Shown here piece by piece: positions 47,302 to 60,824 of a DNA stretch of 64,000 nt. This stretch comes from Sipunculus nudus (taxonomy: Eukaryota; Annelida; Sipuncula; Golfingiida; Sipunculidae). The position numbers were made by a program, and so were the translations under genes. The stretch spans positions 37,216,019 through 37,280,018 of the forward strand of contig CM049306.1 of assembly GCA_026874595.1 (NCBI GenBank), given 5' to 3'. The notes beneath the pieces were generated by a model. It saw only the letters and a list, made by a program, of their open reading frames with translations, was not told the DNA's origin and made no database searches. Position 1 is the stretch's first letter; each line of letters begins with the position of its first letter.

Positions 47302-49451
47302 GCCATTGTTGAAAGGGTTAAATGGGACAGGTTGTGGAGTTAAGTGAAAACTGTGCTTTATAGAAGGATCAATCTGTACAATTTTATCCATGATTAGTAA
47401 TTGCTTCATTTGCAAAAAAATGTATTGGTTATATCTTATGAAAGTGGGTATTTTATAATGAACGTTAGACTTTCTGATTTTATATTTTCTAAATATGTGA
47501 CTATGGATAATAGAGAACCCCATAGGAGACAAAAATTATTCTGTCCCGACAGTTATCTCATGCGCAGGTGTAAGAATCGCGTGCCTATGTGATAACTGTC
47601 TAGAGCACACGCATTAAATATAAATGGACAAAGCATGAATACCTGCACCGTATATCTTTAAGGCATTATCAACATTCAGCATTGAGATCGTGTGAGCTTA
47701 TCACATGAGACTTGAAACCGTCCAACAGCTACCCTAATAACAATATATGCTTAATGTGCTAATGTTTATGAAGTAACTTGACCTAATTGCATGCAAGTCA
47801 GGATTTACACTGAATGTATGAATGGCTAAATTTTTATATATAACCTATACATGAGATTTTATATTACCGAGCAAATTGCAGTGTCGTTATTTACACAACA
47901 CAAGCCTTCAGGTGTGATATAATTTTTTCGGTATAGCAGGTAGAAGACAAGTTGGTCGGTATATAACCGTCATCATATAACCTTAACTCTAAAACTTAAC
48001 TTAAAATATTACACAACCGTCGTATGCCTAATTATGATTTATTTAAGTTATTTCAAGAAAATTTAGCCATTCTTCATGAGCACTGCACAGACATGGAAGA
48101 AAAGAAGAAATCTAAATGATTATACGACCGTGATTTATACGCAATGGTCTACTATGTTAAAAGTATACAGGCTTCCATGACGTCGATTCGTGCGCGAGTG
48201 TCTGACACAGATGGATGGATGCGCAGTTGGAATGGCCAGATCGGGACTGTATGTTATAAAAAGAATTGCATCTTGTCTTTCACATCGTCTCTTCCTGCCC
48301 GGCTGGATAGGAACAATCGTCTGTTGAACAAATGGAATCTGACAGACGTCAGAGCGAGTCGTTTGCATGGCCCATGACCTCTTTTATAGCTTGTTCTGTC
48401 TGTCTACCTCAATACATTCCCAGCTGATATATTTCTTGCTCATAATACTGACTAGGAACGAGGCATCCGTCAACTGTAGACGCACAGTGTCCAGCCAAGC
48501 GACATTTCGTATGTTAGATGTCACATTATATAAGCGCTCGTGACTGCCGGGCAATTGGGTTCTGATTCCTACAGGCGGACAGGACAAGCGTGAACACCAT
48601 TCATCAACTTGTTGTAACCTCGCTCTAACCTCTCAGGCGTGAACACGTGACTGGTTGCCATCGTTTCCTGTGACCGATTGGCGCCTAAAACTTCCGAGTC
48701 AGCCGGGCGAGAGCGCCAAATCTGGGAATTCTTCCAAGCACGATTTCCCCACCTGACCATTCCCTGATACCACCTAGTTAATAGTCCGAAACTACATACC
48801 AGAATATCTCATCTGCGTTATTTATCAAAACACCATCGAGGATAAAGCGATATTTGCCACAAAATACATATAACCAATACATGTAATGACTGTGCTGTCA
48901 ATTCACATAATACCTAATGTTAAACGTGATTTGACACAGATTACAATAAAACTGCATCAAGTGTCCTCATTTGGCAGTCTAGGGAACACCTGAACACTAT
49001 TTACTGGAGTTACATGGAGATAATTAGGAGATAACTATCACCCCGTTTGAGAGTGATGGTCCTTGCTTCGATTACTGGCCTGTTATGCACAACGTGTCTG
49101 TTGAACCGTAGACAGCCATCTTCGCTTCTTGTCGAAACAGTCACGGACCGTCATCATCAGAGGCCATACGTCCGTGCAGATAATATGACCATCAGTTTGT
49201 GACTGCCGCCCGTAGGAGGGCAACGCGATCCAGTACGAAAGGTCAACTAGATCTTCCTCTCTCCAGTTGACTTCTTTTCGCGGAACCCCTCTCACAGGCT
49301 TGTCCAAGTACTGTGATGAATTACAGAATGCAGTTTGTGGGTATTATTAAGACGGGCCGTATTAACTATATATCAGCATCATGTTCCAAGTAATTTAAAA
49401 CCTCAGATGTCAACGAAATGATCCTCTGGTCCGATCTCAGGTCATTAATAT
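45861..49451. other. Gene desert
   Basis: No supported gene. Overlapping short frames on both strands at 48135-48760 and 49083-49307 lack splice or family evidence. Confidence 0.45.
47252..47298. repeat. TA microsatellite
   Basis: TA tract preceded by GTATATATTA. Confidence 0.9.
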
Positions 49452-50285
49452 TGTTACGGAACCTAATATCAACAGATCACGTATACGTGACGATCATAAA
49501 TTTTGTCAAGGAGATAAAAAAAAATCAGATTCTGTAACACTAGGCAGCCTGAAATGTTTAGGGGAATGAATAAAGAAGTTAGTTTTTTTTAACAAATAAC
49601 TATAATTTATTCTTAAAACAACCCTAACAATACAATACACTAAATCAATACAATTACACATTTTAACGGCGGTATAACAAAAATAATAAAATCACACTGT
49701 AAAATAATCAAAGAGCACAGTACCTGAATACCACCACTGTCACAACAATAAGTCCTTTTAAATGTATATGCCTGATGAAAAGTCCACACCAATCCTCTCG
49801 GAGAATAACAGTCCAATGTAAAGTTCTTGTAACAATCCAGAAACTAAATTTCAGGCAGGTAGCATTAAATTGTATAGAGTAAGTAATAGTAGAATCCCTG
49901 AAATTACTGGATAATCGGACAGGTCCCACAAACTGGCATAAACACGTCTGTGCCCGCCGGAATATTCTCCTACCTTTCTCTCTCGGCTCTAAAACACAGC
50001 CCCCTATTTATAACTTCTTGCCCCAAGCCGAGAATTTTCCACTTCTCGAACAGTCTAAAGGATCTTACATAATACACAGTAAACACGCGTTACAGGAATC
50101 ATCTAGAAGAACATCGCTGTGTCTCTAAATACTAGGGTCCACACGTGAGTCCGACCCGGCCCGTTCAGGCGAGAAAGCCCCAAGCTAGCAGGACAACGAG
50201 AGTTCAACCAGTACGGATTAAACTGAGAGTGCAACTACAACACGAGTTACGCCCGTGTCACACAACAAAAAGAGCACCTGTAACA
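49452..50285 (-). mobile_element. Solo LTR of the Gypsy family
   Basis: Starts TGTTACGGAACCTAATATCA and ends GAGCACCTGTAACA, matching the complete element's LTR in the same orientation with many substitutions and small indels. ATAT on both sides fits a 4-bp target duplication. No internal sequence. It is followed closely by a (CT)n tract. Confidence 0.9.
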
Positions 50286-50336
50286 ATATCCATCATTAGT
50301 TTCACGTTAGGTTTACAGCAATAATTGTCTCTTAGT

Positions 50337-50343
<7 letters not shown>

Positions 50344-50387
<44 letters not shown>
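50344..50387. repeat. (CT)n microsatellite
   Basis: About 22 CT units. Confidence 0.95.
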
Positions 50388-50390
<3 letters not shown>

Positions 50391-52590
50391 TCTTGATTGG
50401 TCAATCAGAATTATATTGAATGATATTGTCATTTCAAAAATAAAACGTTACAAAACATTATAAAACCTTGTAAAATGTGCATATATCAATTTTATTCATC
50501 ATCTCGATTTACTAGTCCTGTTCGTGGAAGGGATGATCTGGGCTAAAGAACTTCAAGAGAACTAAAAATCTTCTCACTTAATATATGACTATCGAGAACA
50601 TAAAAAAATGAAAAAAAAATATCTGAGCACGTTTAAAAATGAAGTGTGTATATCGACCACAGCCCCAATCCAACTTTGACCCTCCCCCTAGAAAATGCTG
50701 CTTTTACCCTTGACTAGTGATAATATGTGTCCAGACAAGGTTTATTGATGGATATATCCGGCTCTAGAGGATAACGGTCAACTACAGGGTTAGAAATATG
50801 ATTAAATAACGTGCTCCCACTTTAGGTTATGCATGGTCAGCGGGATAATTATTCACCATTTATCTTGTGGAATCGGTGATGCTTCTAACCTTATCAATGC
50901 AAAGTCAACGCTAGACCACGGGCTATAATATTAATCAGATAACATTTAATATGCAGAACATGCAAATACTTAGTAGCTACACACGCCACAAAATTAGTGT
51001 TGCAGACAGAGGAAAAGGAATTGTTGTAAAATAAGAAAAATACCAATATAACTTTACTGTTATATTATTCGTCATTTTGCTTTATTAATTATTTCTGTAT
51101 ATAACTGGTTAATTGCTTGCTAAAGCCTGTCAATCCAATCAAGATAAAGGGTGATAAATATGTTTTTGTTCGTTCTGTGAAAGGCGAATTTTATGCAAAT
51201 CCCGGCATTCGGAATGTTAGCAGGAGCTTTTACAATCCTAAATGTTGGACACCTCTTAATTGAACGATACACGTTCTTTAATTATATCTTCTCTCTGTAA
51301 GCAGTCATGAACGACCTGGTTGGCTGGTATTCCATTATCTAGTCTTTTATTACTGCATTTACACGTATTTGTTTTCTCCAATATTTTCACGGACTAATCT
51401 CGGCGTTAATGCGCTTTCTAACTTATTCTAACCAAAATTATTTGGACAGTTTACCCGTGTGGGAAATGTTTGTTCTTATTCATATAACACGTATATGATT
51501 GTTAATATTTACGCACTAATTTTGTTATCAGTTGACCTTTTTGATTACTTACCTATGATTAAAGGCAAAGTTTTCATTGTCATTTAAAGGAATTTGTATT
51601 TATAGAAATATTATTGACTTCTCCATTCTCCATTGTGAACATGATAATAAATACATGAACCTCACCCTATGCAAAGGGCTTCACCTTCCTAGGAAAAAGG
51701 GACTGCACAGGATTGATCCGAAATCATGAACTAATCATTTTCCTGAGTGTCAACAACATTAAGGAGGCAACATACTTCCTACTGTTATAGAAATATTGTA
51801 AGACATCAGACTTCCATCCTTTTACAAAGAATGATGAGCAAAATATATTAAACCTACCGCGTTTTAAAACCCAGATCGATAGCCAACCCTTTTTCTGTTG
51901 GCATTTTTCATCTAATACTATTATAAAAACAAGTAAACCTTTCGGAATAACGTAATAAAGCAGAGAATTGGTACAGTTTCCATTTTTACCCAGAGGTTCA
52001 TTCACTCATGTTGAAGAATCGAAACAATCAGATAGGCCTCGCGACTTTTTTTCCGTCCGCGTTGTTTGATGACTGCAAAGTAGTCCGGCCGTTGCTCCGA
52101 TCGCACCTTAGAAGCGTGTACTCATATAGACGGGAATGAAGTTATTTTGACAGGGTCGGCCGGAGGTTAAACCGTCTTATTTTGTTTGCTGTGCCGAGGC
52201 GCCTTGCCTTTCCATCCGCTGTCAATGAAAGTACTCTCTCGGGCTAGAAGGAAAGCCTGGCTTCTCTACTCTGAGAGACTTGAAATTGAGAAATCCGTCT
52301 CCTTCTGATGTTCCTTATAAACCTCTTTTTCTTCATATAAAGGCAGATATCTTTATTTTCAGACTTTCCGTTGGTAATTACGACTCATCGATCAACCCAG
52401 GAATTACTGCAAGATAATGTTTGACATTTAATTAACAGCTGTGGGTTAGTATCATTGAGAACTTTTATCACTTACATGGAAAAATAGATACTGTAAGAAT
52501 AGTCCTTTTATTCATTGCTATAGGAATAAAAGTACTTACATTTCTTTCTCTTTTTTTGTTTTTTTTTGTTTTTGCCCTCAGGCAGAGGCG
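50388..52590. other. Gene desert
   Basis: AT-rich, no gene or repeat I can name. The part at 52030-52290 is more GC-rich and could be a conserved non-coding block. Confidence 0.4.
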
Positions 52591-52660
52591 GAGTCATTCT
52601 GTCTGTCTGTAAACCTGCCTAGCTGTCTGTTTGTCTGTCCGTCTATCTGTCGGTCTCTAT
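52591..52660. repeat. Degenerate (CTGT)n
   Basis: CTGTCTGTCTG and related tetranucleotide words, interrupted. Confidence 0.7.
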
Positions 52661-52873
52661 GTTGTATGTATTAGGAGCTGTAATTAAAAAACTGCAGCAC
52701 ATATCTGCTTGAAAACTGAACCGAATTTAGGTATCGAAAACATCTCAGTGCTCCTCAAAGATGGTCCGGGTCTATATCATTGAAACTAATATACACAAGG
52801 TAAAATAGATATTCAGTTTTGGCTCTCACCTACAACGGCAGCAGGGCGAAAGTCTTAAGTTTTTGGGGGAAGC

Positions 52874-53421
52874 GTACCTGTTTCCCGGTACTTAAGTTCC
52901 TCGGTACCTATGTTTACGAGTACCTATGTTACCTGGTCACTATGTTCGCCGGTATCAATATTCCCGGGTACCTGTGTTCCCTGGTACCTGTACCTATGTT
53001 CGCCGGTATCAATATTCCCCGGTATCTATGTTACCTGGTCCCTATGTTCGCTGGTATCAATATTCCCTGGAACCCATATATATTACCCGGTACCTATGTT
53101 TGTCGGTATCAATATTCCCCAGAGCCTATATTCCTCGGTATAAATTTTCCCCGATAATACTTATTTTCCCGGTATCTATGTTCCTCGATACCTATGTTCC
53201 TCGTTCCCCAGTACCTATGTTCTCCGGTATCACTAATTTCCGGTAACTATGTTCCGGGTACCTAAGTTCCCCAGTACCTATGTTCTCCGGTATCACTAAT
53301 TTCCGGTAACTATGTTCCGGGAACCTAAGTTCCCCAGTACCTATGTTCTCCGGTACCTATTTTCCCGGTACCTATGTTCCCAGGTATTCCTGTCTTCCGG
53401 TACCCATGTTCGCCGGTATCA
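52874..53421. repeat. 15-16-bp minisatellite, GGTACCTATGTTCCC-like
   Basis: Roughly 35 degenerate units of CCGGTACCTATGTTC type. Toward the end a compound block of about 62 bases (CCAGTACCTATGTTCTCCGG, then TATCACTAATTTCCGGTAAC) repeats two to three times. Plus-strand frames across it are by-products of the repeat. Confidence 0.85.
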
Positions 53422-56400
53422 GTAATCCTTGAAACTATATCTTAGCCTGAAATTTTATTCTAATGCTTATAAGGCAAGCCGTAATAACATCGTTCAAATG
53501 AGCACTGGTACTAATGGAATAAGAGAATGTTGTGATATCCCATGTGCTCATTGATTAGTTACAATTTGGATGTTCTTAATAAATGTTTTTCTTTACCTTT
53601 AGTGTCTACACCTAACCTTTTCATGAATTCATTTATTGATTTGCTGCTCTATGAATATACTCCGAAATCGGGTCTCAAGTATGTTTGTTTGGCCATCTCA
53701 AAACCCTAACCGTCAGACCTTGACCCCGTCTTATCCCGACCCACAGAATCCTTAAAACGCGCTGCCCCATAAAGATATTTAACAAGAAACACAGACTGAC
53801 TGACAGACAGACACAGAGGGACATGCTGGCATAGATATAAAGTTATTTGGAATAATGTTTTAGGATTTTTTTTATTTTCTTATATTCTCATGAGAAAATG
53901 TACTCATGAACGTCCTTCATGATAGCCAGTAATTTTATCATTTTCAAGAGCGTAAGATTGTTCAGTCCAGGAACATTTTGAACAATTTATCGTATATTTG
54001 AATAAGTGTTAATAAACCCTTTCTTGGGCATATTTATATCAGACCAATTCTGAAACTCTTGTCATTTATATTACAAACAATATCTTGCGCAGCTTTGTTG
54101 AATTTTAAAAGGGCCCAATCACCTATAAAGAATGTTGAGTTATCACGAAAAAATAGCTTCTTCCCTATAGAATAAAGCTGTACCTGCCAAAACATTCCCT
54201 TAAACCGTTTGTTTCTCCTGTAAACGAATGTTAAAAACAATGGACCGGGCGCGATGACAGGTGTAAACATAAAAACTGGGGCCGTGTGCATCGCTTAGCC
54301 AAAGCACGTGTCAATCAGCAGATTCCCTGACTGACTTGGCCCTAAAAATGTAATACATGTTTCTGCTGGCTGAAAAACTGCGTATTGCCCCCTTAATCGG
54401 ACCTCCGGTCACGCGGCCTTGTTATGGTAAACAGACTGTGTTTACCAACAAGCAGAGATATAACATGGTGTTAAAAAGCCATATGCAAGGAAATGAGACC
54501 GGATGCTGGGATGGTTTTGCTGGGAAACATTTGTATAAAGTAAATAAAACTGAACTGATAGTGTGAAAGAATAGGTAGAATTTATCTCCTGATTTCGTTC
54601 CTTTAACAAATTTTCAACAGTTACCACAGAAAACGGGGTTTGCTCTAGGATACAGGGAACCTTTACGTCTGAGAATAAATATTAAGTTCTAGGTGCCAGT
54701 TTGGAGTGTGCTTCAGTGAGCCTGTGAACAGTAAAGGGTTAAAGAACATACAAGAAAGGACTTTGTAAAGGCCAACGTCTTATACAGGTATAAGTTTCGG
54801 AGGCGTAGGTCCCGACAATGTTTGCACTCAATGCACTGTTCGTTTGATAAATGCTCAAACATAGCCCATAAATTGTCTCTTGTCTTAATATCCTATTTCA
54901 TGTTATTTCAGGTTTAATTTCTGCTGCAGGGAAATTGATCATGGTGATATAAACATGGTTGTATAAATCCGTGTATCATCTCTGACATTGCGATCAAAAT
55001 TACGTGAAACATCCTACACTAATCTTATTACCAGCCTTTTGAATCCCCTATAATTATAAACAAAACTCCTGTTGCTCGACTCTTTGAACAACGCTACCGT
55101 TTTCTAATTAGGAGCTTTATGCCAACGGCAGAATTACTACAATCAGAGTGATAAAAAACTTAAAAGACAGACATAATCTAATTAAGTTAATATTTTATTG
55201 GAAGAGTTTATTCGCAATAGAGGAGTGTTTATGATAGCCGTCTCCTTTGATTCCAAGTCCAATTTGTATTGGCCCGTGACATGATTCTCGGCTGACAAAC
55301 ATTTTGACTTTTTAGTGGACGTTAATATAGGTCTTATATCGCTCTTTAGTTTGTATCCCCGCAGTGTTTCAAATACTGGCCTTGATCCGTTATTTAACTT
55401 CCAGAAATTTGTTCAGGAACGAGTAACGTTTGATCGCTCCCATTAATCACGCAGAGAGGATTGGACGACCCGTTACGCCACTCGCCACCTGTCATTGAAG
55501 ACTGCCAAAGGAGCGAGTGCCCATTGTAAAATGACACTCCAAACTGGCGCAGGGGCTTGTAGTGACAAGTTGTATGCTAGTTCGCGCTTTCAGCTGTCGG
55601 GCTATAATTGCACAGCGCCGGCCAAGCAGAGCCAAGATGTTTTGGTTCTGAGGAGTTACGAGAAACCTGCCACCCCAGGTAGTGGTTTTGCATGTTACTC
55701 GCGTCTAAATCTTTCTCCTTTCAGTGTCAACGTAGTCTTTCATCTTTCCTATACGTCCATGCATTTTTTTTAATTAATCACTCTTTGGAACGATTTGCCA
55801 ACATCCACTGCCTCAAGCGGGATCTTGACAAGCGTTGTATATCTCCCTTCATGTTGGCAAACCAACTTAATTAACTTCACTTTCGGGAAAATTTCAAGTA
55901 CTTGATTAAAGTGTCAATGTTCTTATCAGGAAACACAAACCCCTTTCGCCCTGTGTGTCTCATCTGATTCTGGTATTGTGAATTGACAGTTTTCTTGGAC
56001 CATAATCTGACTCTACGATAATAGTACAGTATAGGTGACCTGTCTAAACTGCCTTTATTTCTTCAGAATTTGGCCGCTGTCTTATCTCTATGAAAATCTT
56101 GATAAAAAAAAGTCATGTCAATTTTGTGCATGTGGGAGCAAAAATAGAATTTTTTTTGGTTCTTGGATCAATAGCTCTCCCGCACTTAAAGTTCCTATAA
56201 GCACACATCGTGAAAAAAAGCTATTTAAGATGATGTAGGACTTTTACAGAAAATTGAAAACGCACACAAAAAGTTATACATACAGACTTAACTCATATAC
56301 ATGTATACACTCAGACATTTTCAGTATAGAAAGTATTTGACCAGCTACGCTTAACGTCGAGTCGGTTGTTTTTTAAGCATTCCTTTAAGGCCAGGTTAAT

Positions 56401-56472
56401 GTCCTTTGCCAGCCAGTGGCGCTGACTGAGGATCAAGGTTATCATTCTATAATAATGATGTGTTATATATTG
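53422..56472. other. Gene desert
   Basis: No supported gene. A GC-balanced block at 55400-55760 holds a 92-codon plus-strand frame without supporting signals. Confidence 0.45.
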
Positions 56473-56475
56473 TTA

Positions 56476-56748
56476 AGCTGGGTTTACCGGGCGCGCGGTA
56501 TGTAATATGCGGATTGCGGCAGCAGAACGCGGCAAGAGGAATGCCATATAAAATCACATGGGGCATATATATTCGGCGGGTAGTAAAACATTGCGATATA
56601 GGCCCTATGTATCTGTAGTTCATGCATATGGTAACCAGAGCCCCTGGGCGCTATATGCCTCGCGCGGTATGCGGATCCAACTCTCCCCTGAGAATTCCAT
56701 TTTACCCTGTGTCTTATGCCGCATACCGCGCGCACGGTAAACGCAGCT
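56476..56748. mobile_element. PIF/Harbinger-like MITE
   Basis: 273 bases with terminal inverted repeats of about 27 bases, left AGCTGGGTTTACCGGGCGCG and onward, right the reverse complement of CGCGCGCACGGTAAACGCAG and CT. TTA directly flanks both ends (56473-56475 and 56749-56751), the 3-bp target duplication typical of PIF/Harbinger. It has no coding capacity, so it is non-autonomous. Confidence 0.82.
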
Positions 56749-56751
56749 TTA

Positions 56752-57032
56752 TGAAGCAATCCGGATTTTAAGCTTTATATGCACGGGGATATGAATAATA
56801 TGAATGTTACAGCGTGTGGCTGGGACATCAACCGCTGATGTTCTATCAAAATTTCATTGTTTTTTTCTATCCGGCAAATCCTGACGGGAATCTAATCAGT
56901 AGTCTAACGCCTATTTACAGGGATCTATTCCCATAACAGTTAAATGTCAACTCCTTATATAATACGGTATTTGTCAGTATTTTGTTCTGAACCGTTTGCT
57001 TATTACTCGCATCAGATAATACTAGCAATTAC
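56752..57032. other. Short intergenic interval
   Basis: Nothing recognised. Confidence 0.4.
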
Positions 57033-57262
57033 CCGTGCTACGCACGGTTTGGGTGAACACAACAATCCATACGGTGGTATCGGAAATCCAGCGGAAATCC
57101 GGAAAAACGGAAAATCACAAAAATCGCGTTACGCTTTTAATATATATATACGCACGGTTTGGGGCGAACACAACAAACCATACGGTGGTATCGGAAATCC
57201 ACCGGAAATCCGGAGATACGGAAAATCACAAAAATCGCGTTACGCTTTTAACATATATATCC
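57033..57262. repeat. 110-bp tandem pair
   Basis: Two copies starting CGCACGGTTTGGG (57041 and 57151), each continuing with CATACGGTGGTATCGGAAAT, CACAAAAATCGCGTTACGCT and a short TA tract. The left edge has the hairpin CCGTGCTACGCACGG. A related fragment is at 58318-58405. Probably a dispersed element of unknown class. Confidence 0.7.
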
Positions 57263-58317
57263 ATTATATGTATGGTGTTGTGGATAAAAATCTTTTGGAA
57301 CAGCGTTCGGAACATATTTCGGAACAGCGTACAGTCACACAACTTCGCCCAAAGCCAGTGCCTAACATGTGGTCGGGGCCTTTAACAAATAGTATCTACA
57401 CATGTACCATGTGACATGAGAAACTGATCGACAATATCACAATTACATACAAAAGAAACCGCCCATGGAATAGACCTAAGAAAAGAATGCAAAAATACCA
57501 GTTTTATTTGTGAAAATAATAACAATTATGGCCATGGCTTATACGCAATAAACATACATACTGAATGAAAAATATAAAGTCTTTAAAAATAAAGAGTATT
57601 ACATAAACATTATTGAATGAGATGTTATATGGATATAAAAGGGACAAATACCAGTATAACCGTATTAAATCTACATTTTTTACAGGAATTATACATTCGT
57701 AAATGTAGTAATGAGAAAAAATCTCGATATTCAAAACATTTCAAGTCAGTTTTATGTTTACAACTTTTACAAATCCACCCGTGTACACATCACACTGTAC
57801 CAACCACGAATTTGGTTAACATTTTCTTTTCATCTGTTACATAGTAGATCTACATATGCATATGTTTGTGAATATTTGTCAAGCATCTCAATCGCATGCT
57901 AGGCCCTGGACTTCGTGCGACCGCGTGTGCGCTGTTTAACCATCACGGATTCCGCGACCCGGTTGATGTGCACTCAAGCATATCAGGTCAGGTTGGTCGC
58001 AGGTAGGAGTCCTCGTGCGACCCCCCGGTCGCAGGAAGGCCTGCAAAACAATTCTTCCAATGATCCCTCTTTTGAGAAGGGATTGCCGGTGGGGATTATT
58101 TCGGGCCGGTAACCGCAAATTGTACGAAAACCCCACATAGGGCCTCCGGAGTGAAACTCTGTCCCGCCATCACACACTCTATGGCCATTGTATTACCGGG
58201 CCCGAAGACACAAAGAAAAGAGGCGCCCGCGGGGGAGCAAATATTAAAATTATTAATAATGCAAGTAATACGCAAATATTGCAAATAAAAGGGGGCGGAA
58301 TCTCTTCGGACAAACCC

Positions 58318-58405
58318 AGAGCATATGTATGTCGAAAATCACGGCAATCCGTACGGAGGAAATACGGAAAATCACAAAAATCGCCTTACGCTATTAATAT
58401 ATAGA
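58318..58405 (+). repeat. Fragment of the 110-bp repeat
   Basis: Shares ATACGGAAAATCACAAAAAT and TTACGCT-TTAATATAT with the pair at 57041-57262. Confidence 0.6.
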
Positions 58406-59954
58406 TTGTTCACTCAGTCTTGTTTGGTAAACAAACGCGCATGGACTCTGTTTATTCAAACACAGTACCATAACAATGTATGAAACAGATGAGCTGGAAA
58501 AAGAATGTCCATGTGCCGGGGTGGGTTTGCTATAACACTTTTGTAATATACAGTGAGATAATAAAATAATTATTGCAACCTCCCATAAATTTAACCCTAT
58601 AGGCCGTGGCGGATCGAGATCGGGGGGCGATGAAAATGGAATGACTCCTGATGGGTACGTATTATGAAAACTAATTTTTTTATTTGTATTTTAATATATA
58701 TATATATATACTAGTATATATGTGGATGCTATCTCAATAGAGAAGTCACACATAAGTCTCACAGCTGTTCATTAATATCCTCAATTTATGAATTGGAAAG
58801 TGATAAACACAATAATCCAATGCTGGGGAATGAAAAGGTAATCTGATAAAGAAAACGGGGGGGGGGGGGGGCGGCTCTCATTCTGCCACTGTTAGGCAAT
58901 CCTGTAAACCTGTAATGTTTGATACCTTGCCCTTTCAGCTCTTTCCGCCATGTGTTCCTTATTCTTCTGTTTTTACAGTTCAGATAGTCAGCTGATTCAA
59001 ATGGGCTGACAGTTGCCATGACGACACCCAGGCTACATAAAAGGGAAGGACAATACACGATCTCTCAGCGTTCCTCTGCATCTGATGCAGCTCTATTTCA
59101 GCAACTGCTGAATCAGCATCTCCTTGCGGCAATCACATCTGTGCATCGTATTTGTCGAAAAGAAAACAGCTTCAGACAAAATGGACACTTAATTTGCGGG
59201 CCGCGGCCGTGATATATTATACTAATTGTTGTTTGTGTTACCAGTGGTGACCTACTAAATGGTGAAGGGTACCTCCCTCCTTAACAAGGGCCCGGGGATT
59301 ATGGGATACAACCGGCGGGCAAACACTGTTGTATGTTCTATTATTGGGGCTGAGCTTAGATAATTTAATTGGAACAGAGAAAGAAAGATTTTTACTTGGA
59401 AGACAAAAGAAGGAGAATAATTGCTTCTTTGCTGTCAAGCAGGCCATAAATCAACGTTTATTAATTCGATCATGGCGGACAAAATTGCAATTCCAACTTT
59501 TGTTACAACAAGCTCTTAGCAGTAAATAAAATTTGATGCCGCCCTGTCTTTGCACCGGAACAGTATCTTTTCATTTATTGAATCTATGCCCTTTTGCCTA
59601 CGCCTATTGTAGATTAATTAGGCATCTTTAATTGCGTTACAAACACCACAGCCCTGTATCTGAAGATTTAGGTTGTCGGAAAAGATTGACCACCTTGCCA
59701 GATGTATTGCAGAGATAACCTTTTACTTGAAATATCACAAATACAGATTTAGTTTTCAGTTACAGATTTCTCTATTTGTTTTTGTTATAACAAGATGCTC
59801 TAAGTGCATCAAAAATACCCAGATGAGTTTTTTTTCAGTGTGGACTTCATCTTTTGCCTCCATAAATGGAGCACATGACCGTGTTATTTCCGGATGGAAA
59901 AATTTATTTTCCGCTCTCCGCACTGCACAAATGGACAAAGTCCTTACTGATTTT

Positions 59955-60090
59955 TTTAGGAGGGTACATTTGTTTATCCCTGTTCATGTGTGTGCGTGTT
60001 TGTGTGTATGTTTGTTCACAATAGAACTCACACAACCATGAACAGAATCTTATGAAATTTTTCGCATGGCGGAGGCTTGCATATCTCAGA
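59955..60090 (-). repeat. Dispersed repeat fragment
   Basis: The reverse complement matches 39527-39625, and this copy extends further, with GTTCACAATAGAACTCACAC and CATGGCGGAGGCTTGCATAT-like sequence on the plus strand. Confidence 0.5.
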
Positions 60091-60824
60091 TTTCTAGTTT
60101 ATTTATAAGTGCACGTCTTTAGCCACGTACGCATGATTGCAAATGCCCCCGTGGTTGTAAACCAAACTATCACAAACGTAGTGCCAGTTGTGTAATTTAA
60201 TGATATTCATTCTGGCTGTGCTAGCAGTCTCCCAGTAGAAGATCAAGATGCTGTTTTTTTATATTTTCCTATAAAACATCAATAAAAACCGTGAAAACTT
60301 CAAAAATAAATTCTGAGGGTAAACCTTTTGGACCGAGCGATAGTGTATAATTTGTATGGAATTATGATAAACAAACATTTAAATAAAAAATAGGGTTTTT
60401 AAATGCCACCTGGCATACTGGCTAGAGCCATCCACGGCAAGCCAGGGTATTCATTCGCTTTCGCCTCTGTGACCCCAGGTCATGTGACTAAAAAGGACCA
60501 TGTGATCTAAAAGAGCCTGCTGAAGGTGCTGTTAATAGTCACGAGACAAATGGTTTAACTTGTTGTAGTTTGCTCTATTCGTCGTGCCAATTGGTGTCAT
60601 TTGCTTTTATAATACCCATTGTTTTATCTCTATATATGTTTGACATTGTGCCGCTGAGAATTGACATTATTGGTCATTTGTTTTTAATCTGTCAGTATCT
60701 GGACAACCAGTCTTTGATTGACCACATATAATATGCTGGTCATTTTGGCCTCACTGCATTCTGGCCAGGATTGTGGGAACATTAGATGTACAGGCTCCGC
60801 TTTTTGTTGCCATTGTGTTATTAT

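Larger units (their letters stand above)
57263..60824. other. Gene desert
   Basis: No supported gene. A GC-rich segment at 57900-58210 has overlapping frames on both strands and may be a repeat I cannot identify. A G run lies at 58858-58872. Confidence 0.4.

Noticed and set aside
55495-55773. 92-codon plus-strand frame
   Set aside because: No domain, signal peptide or splice support.
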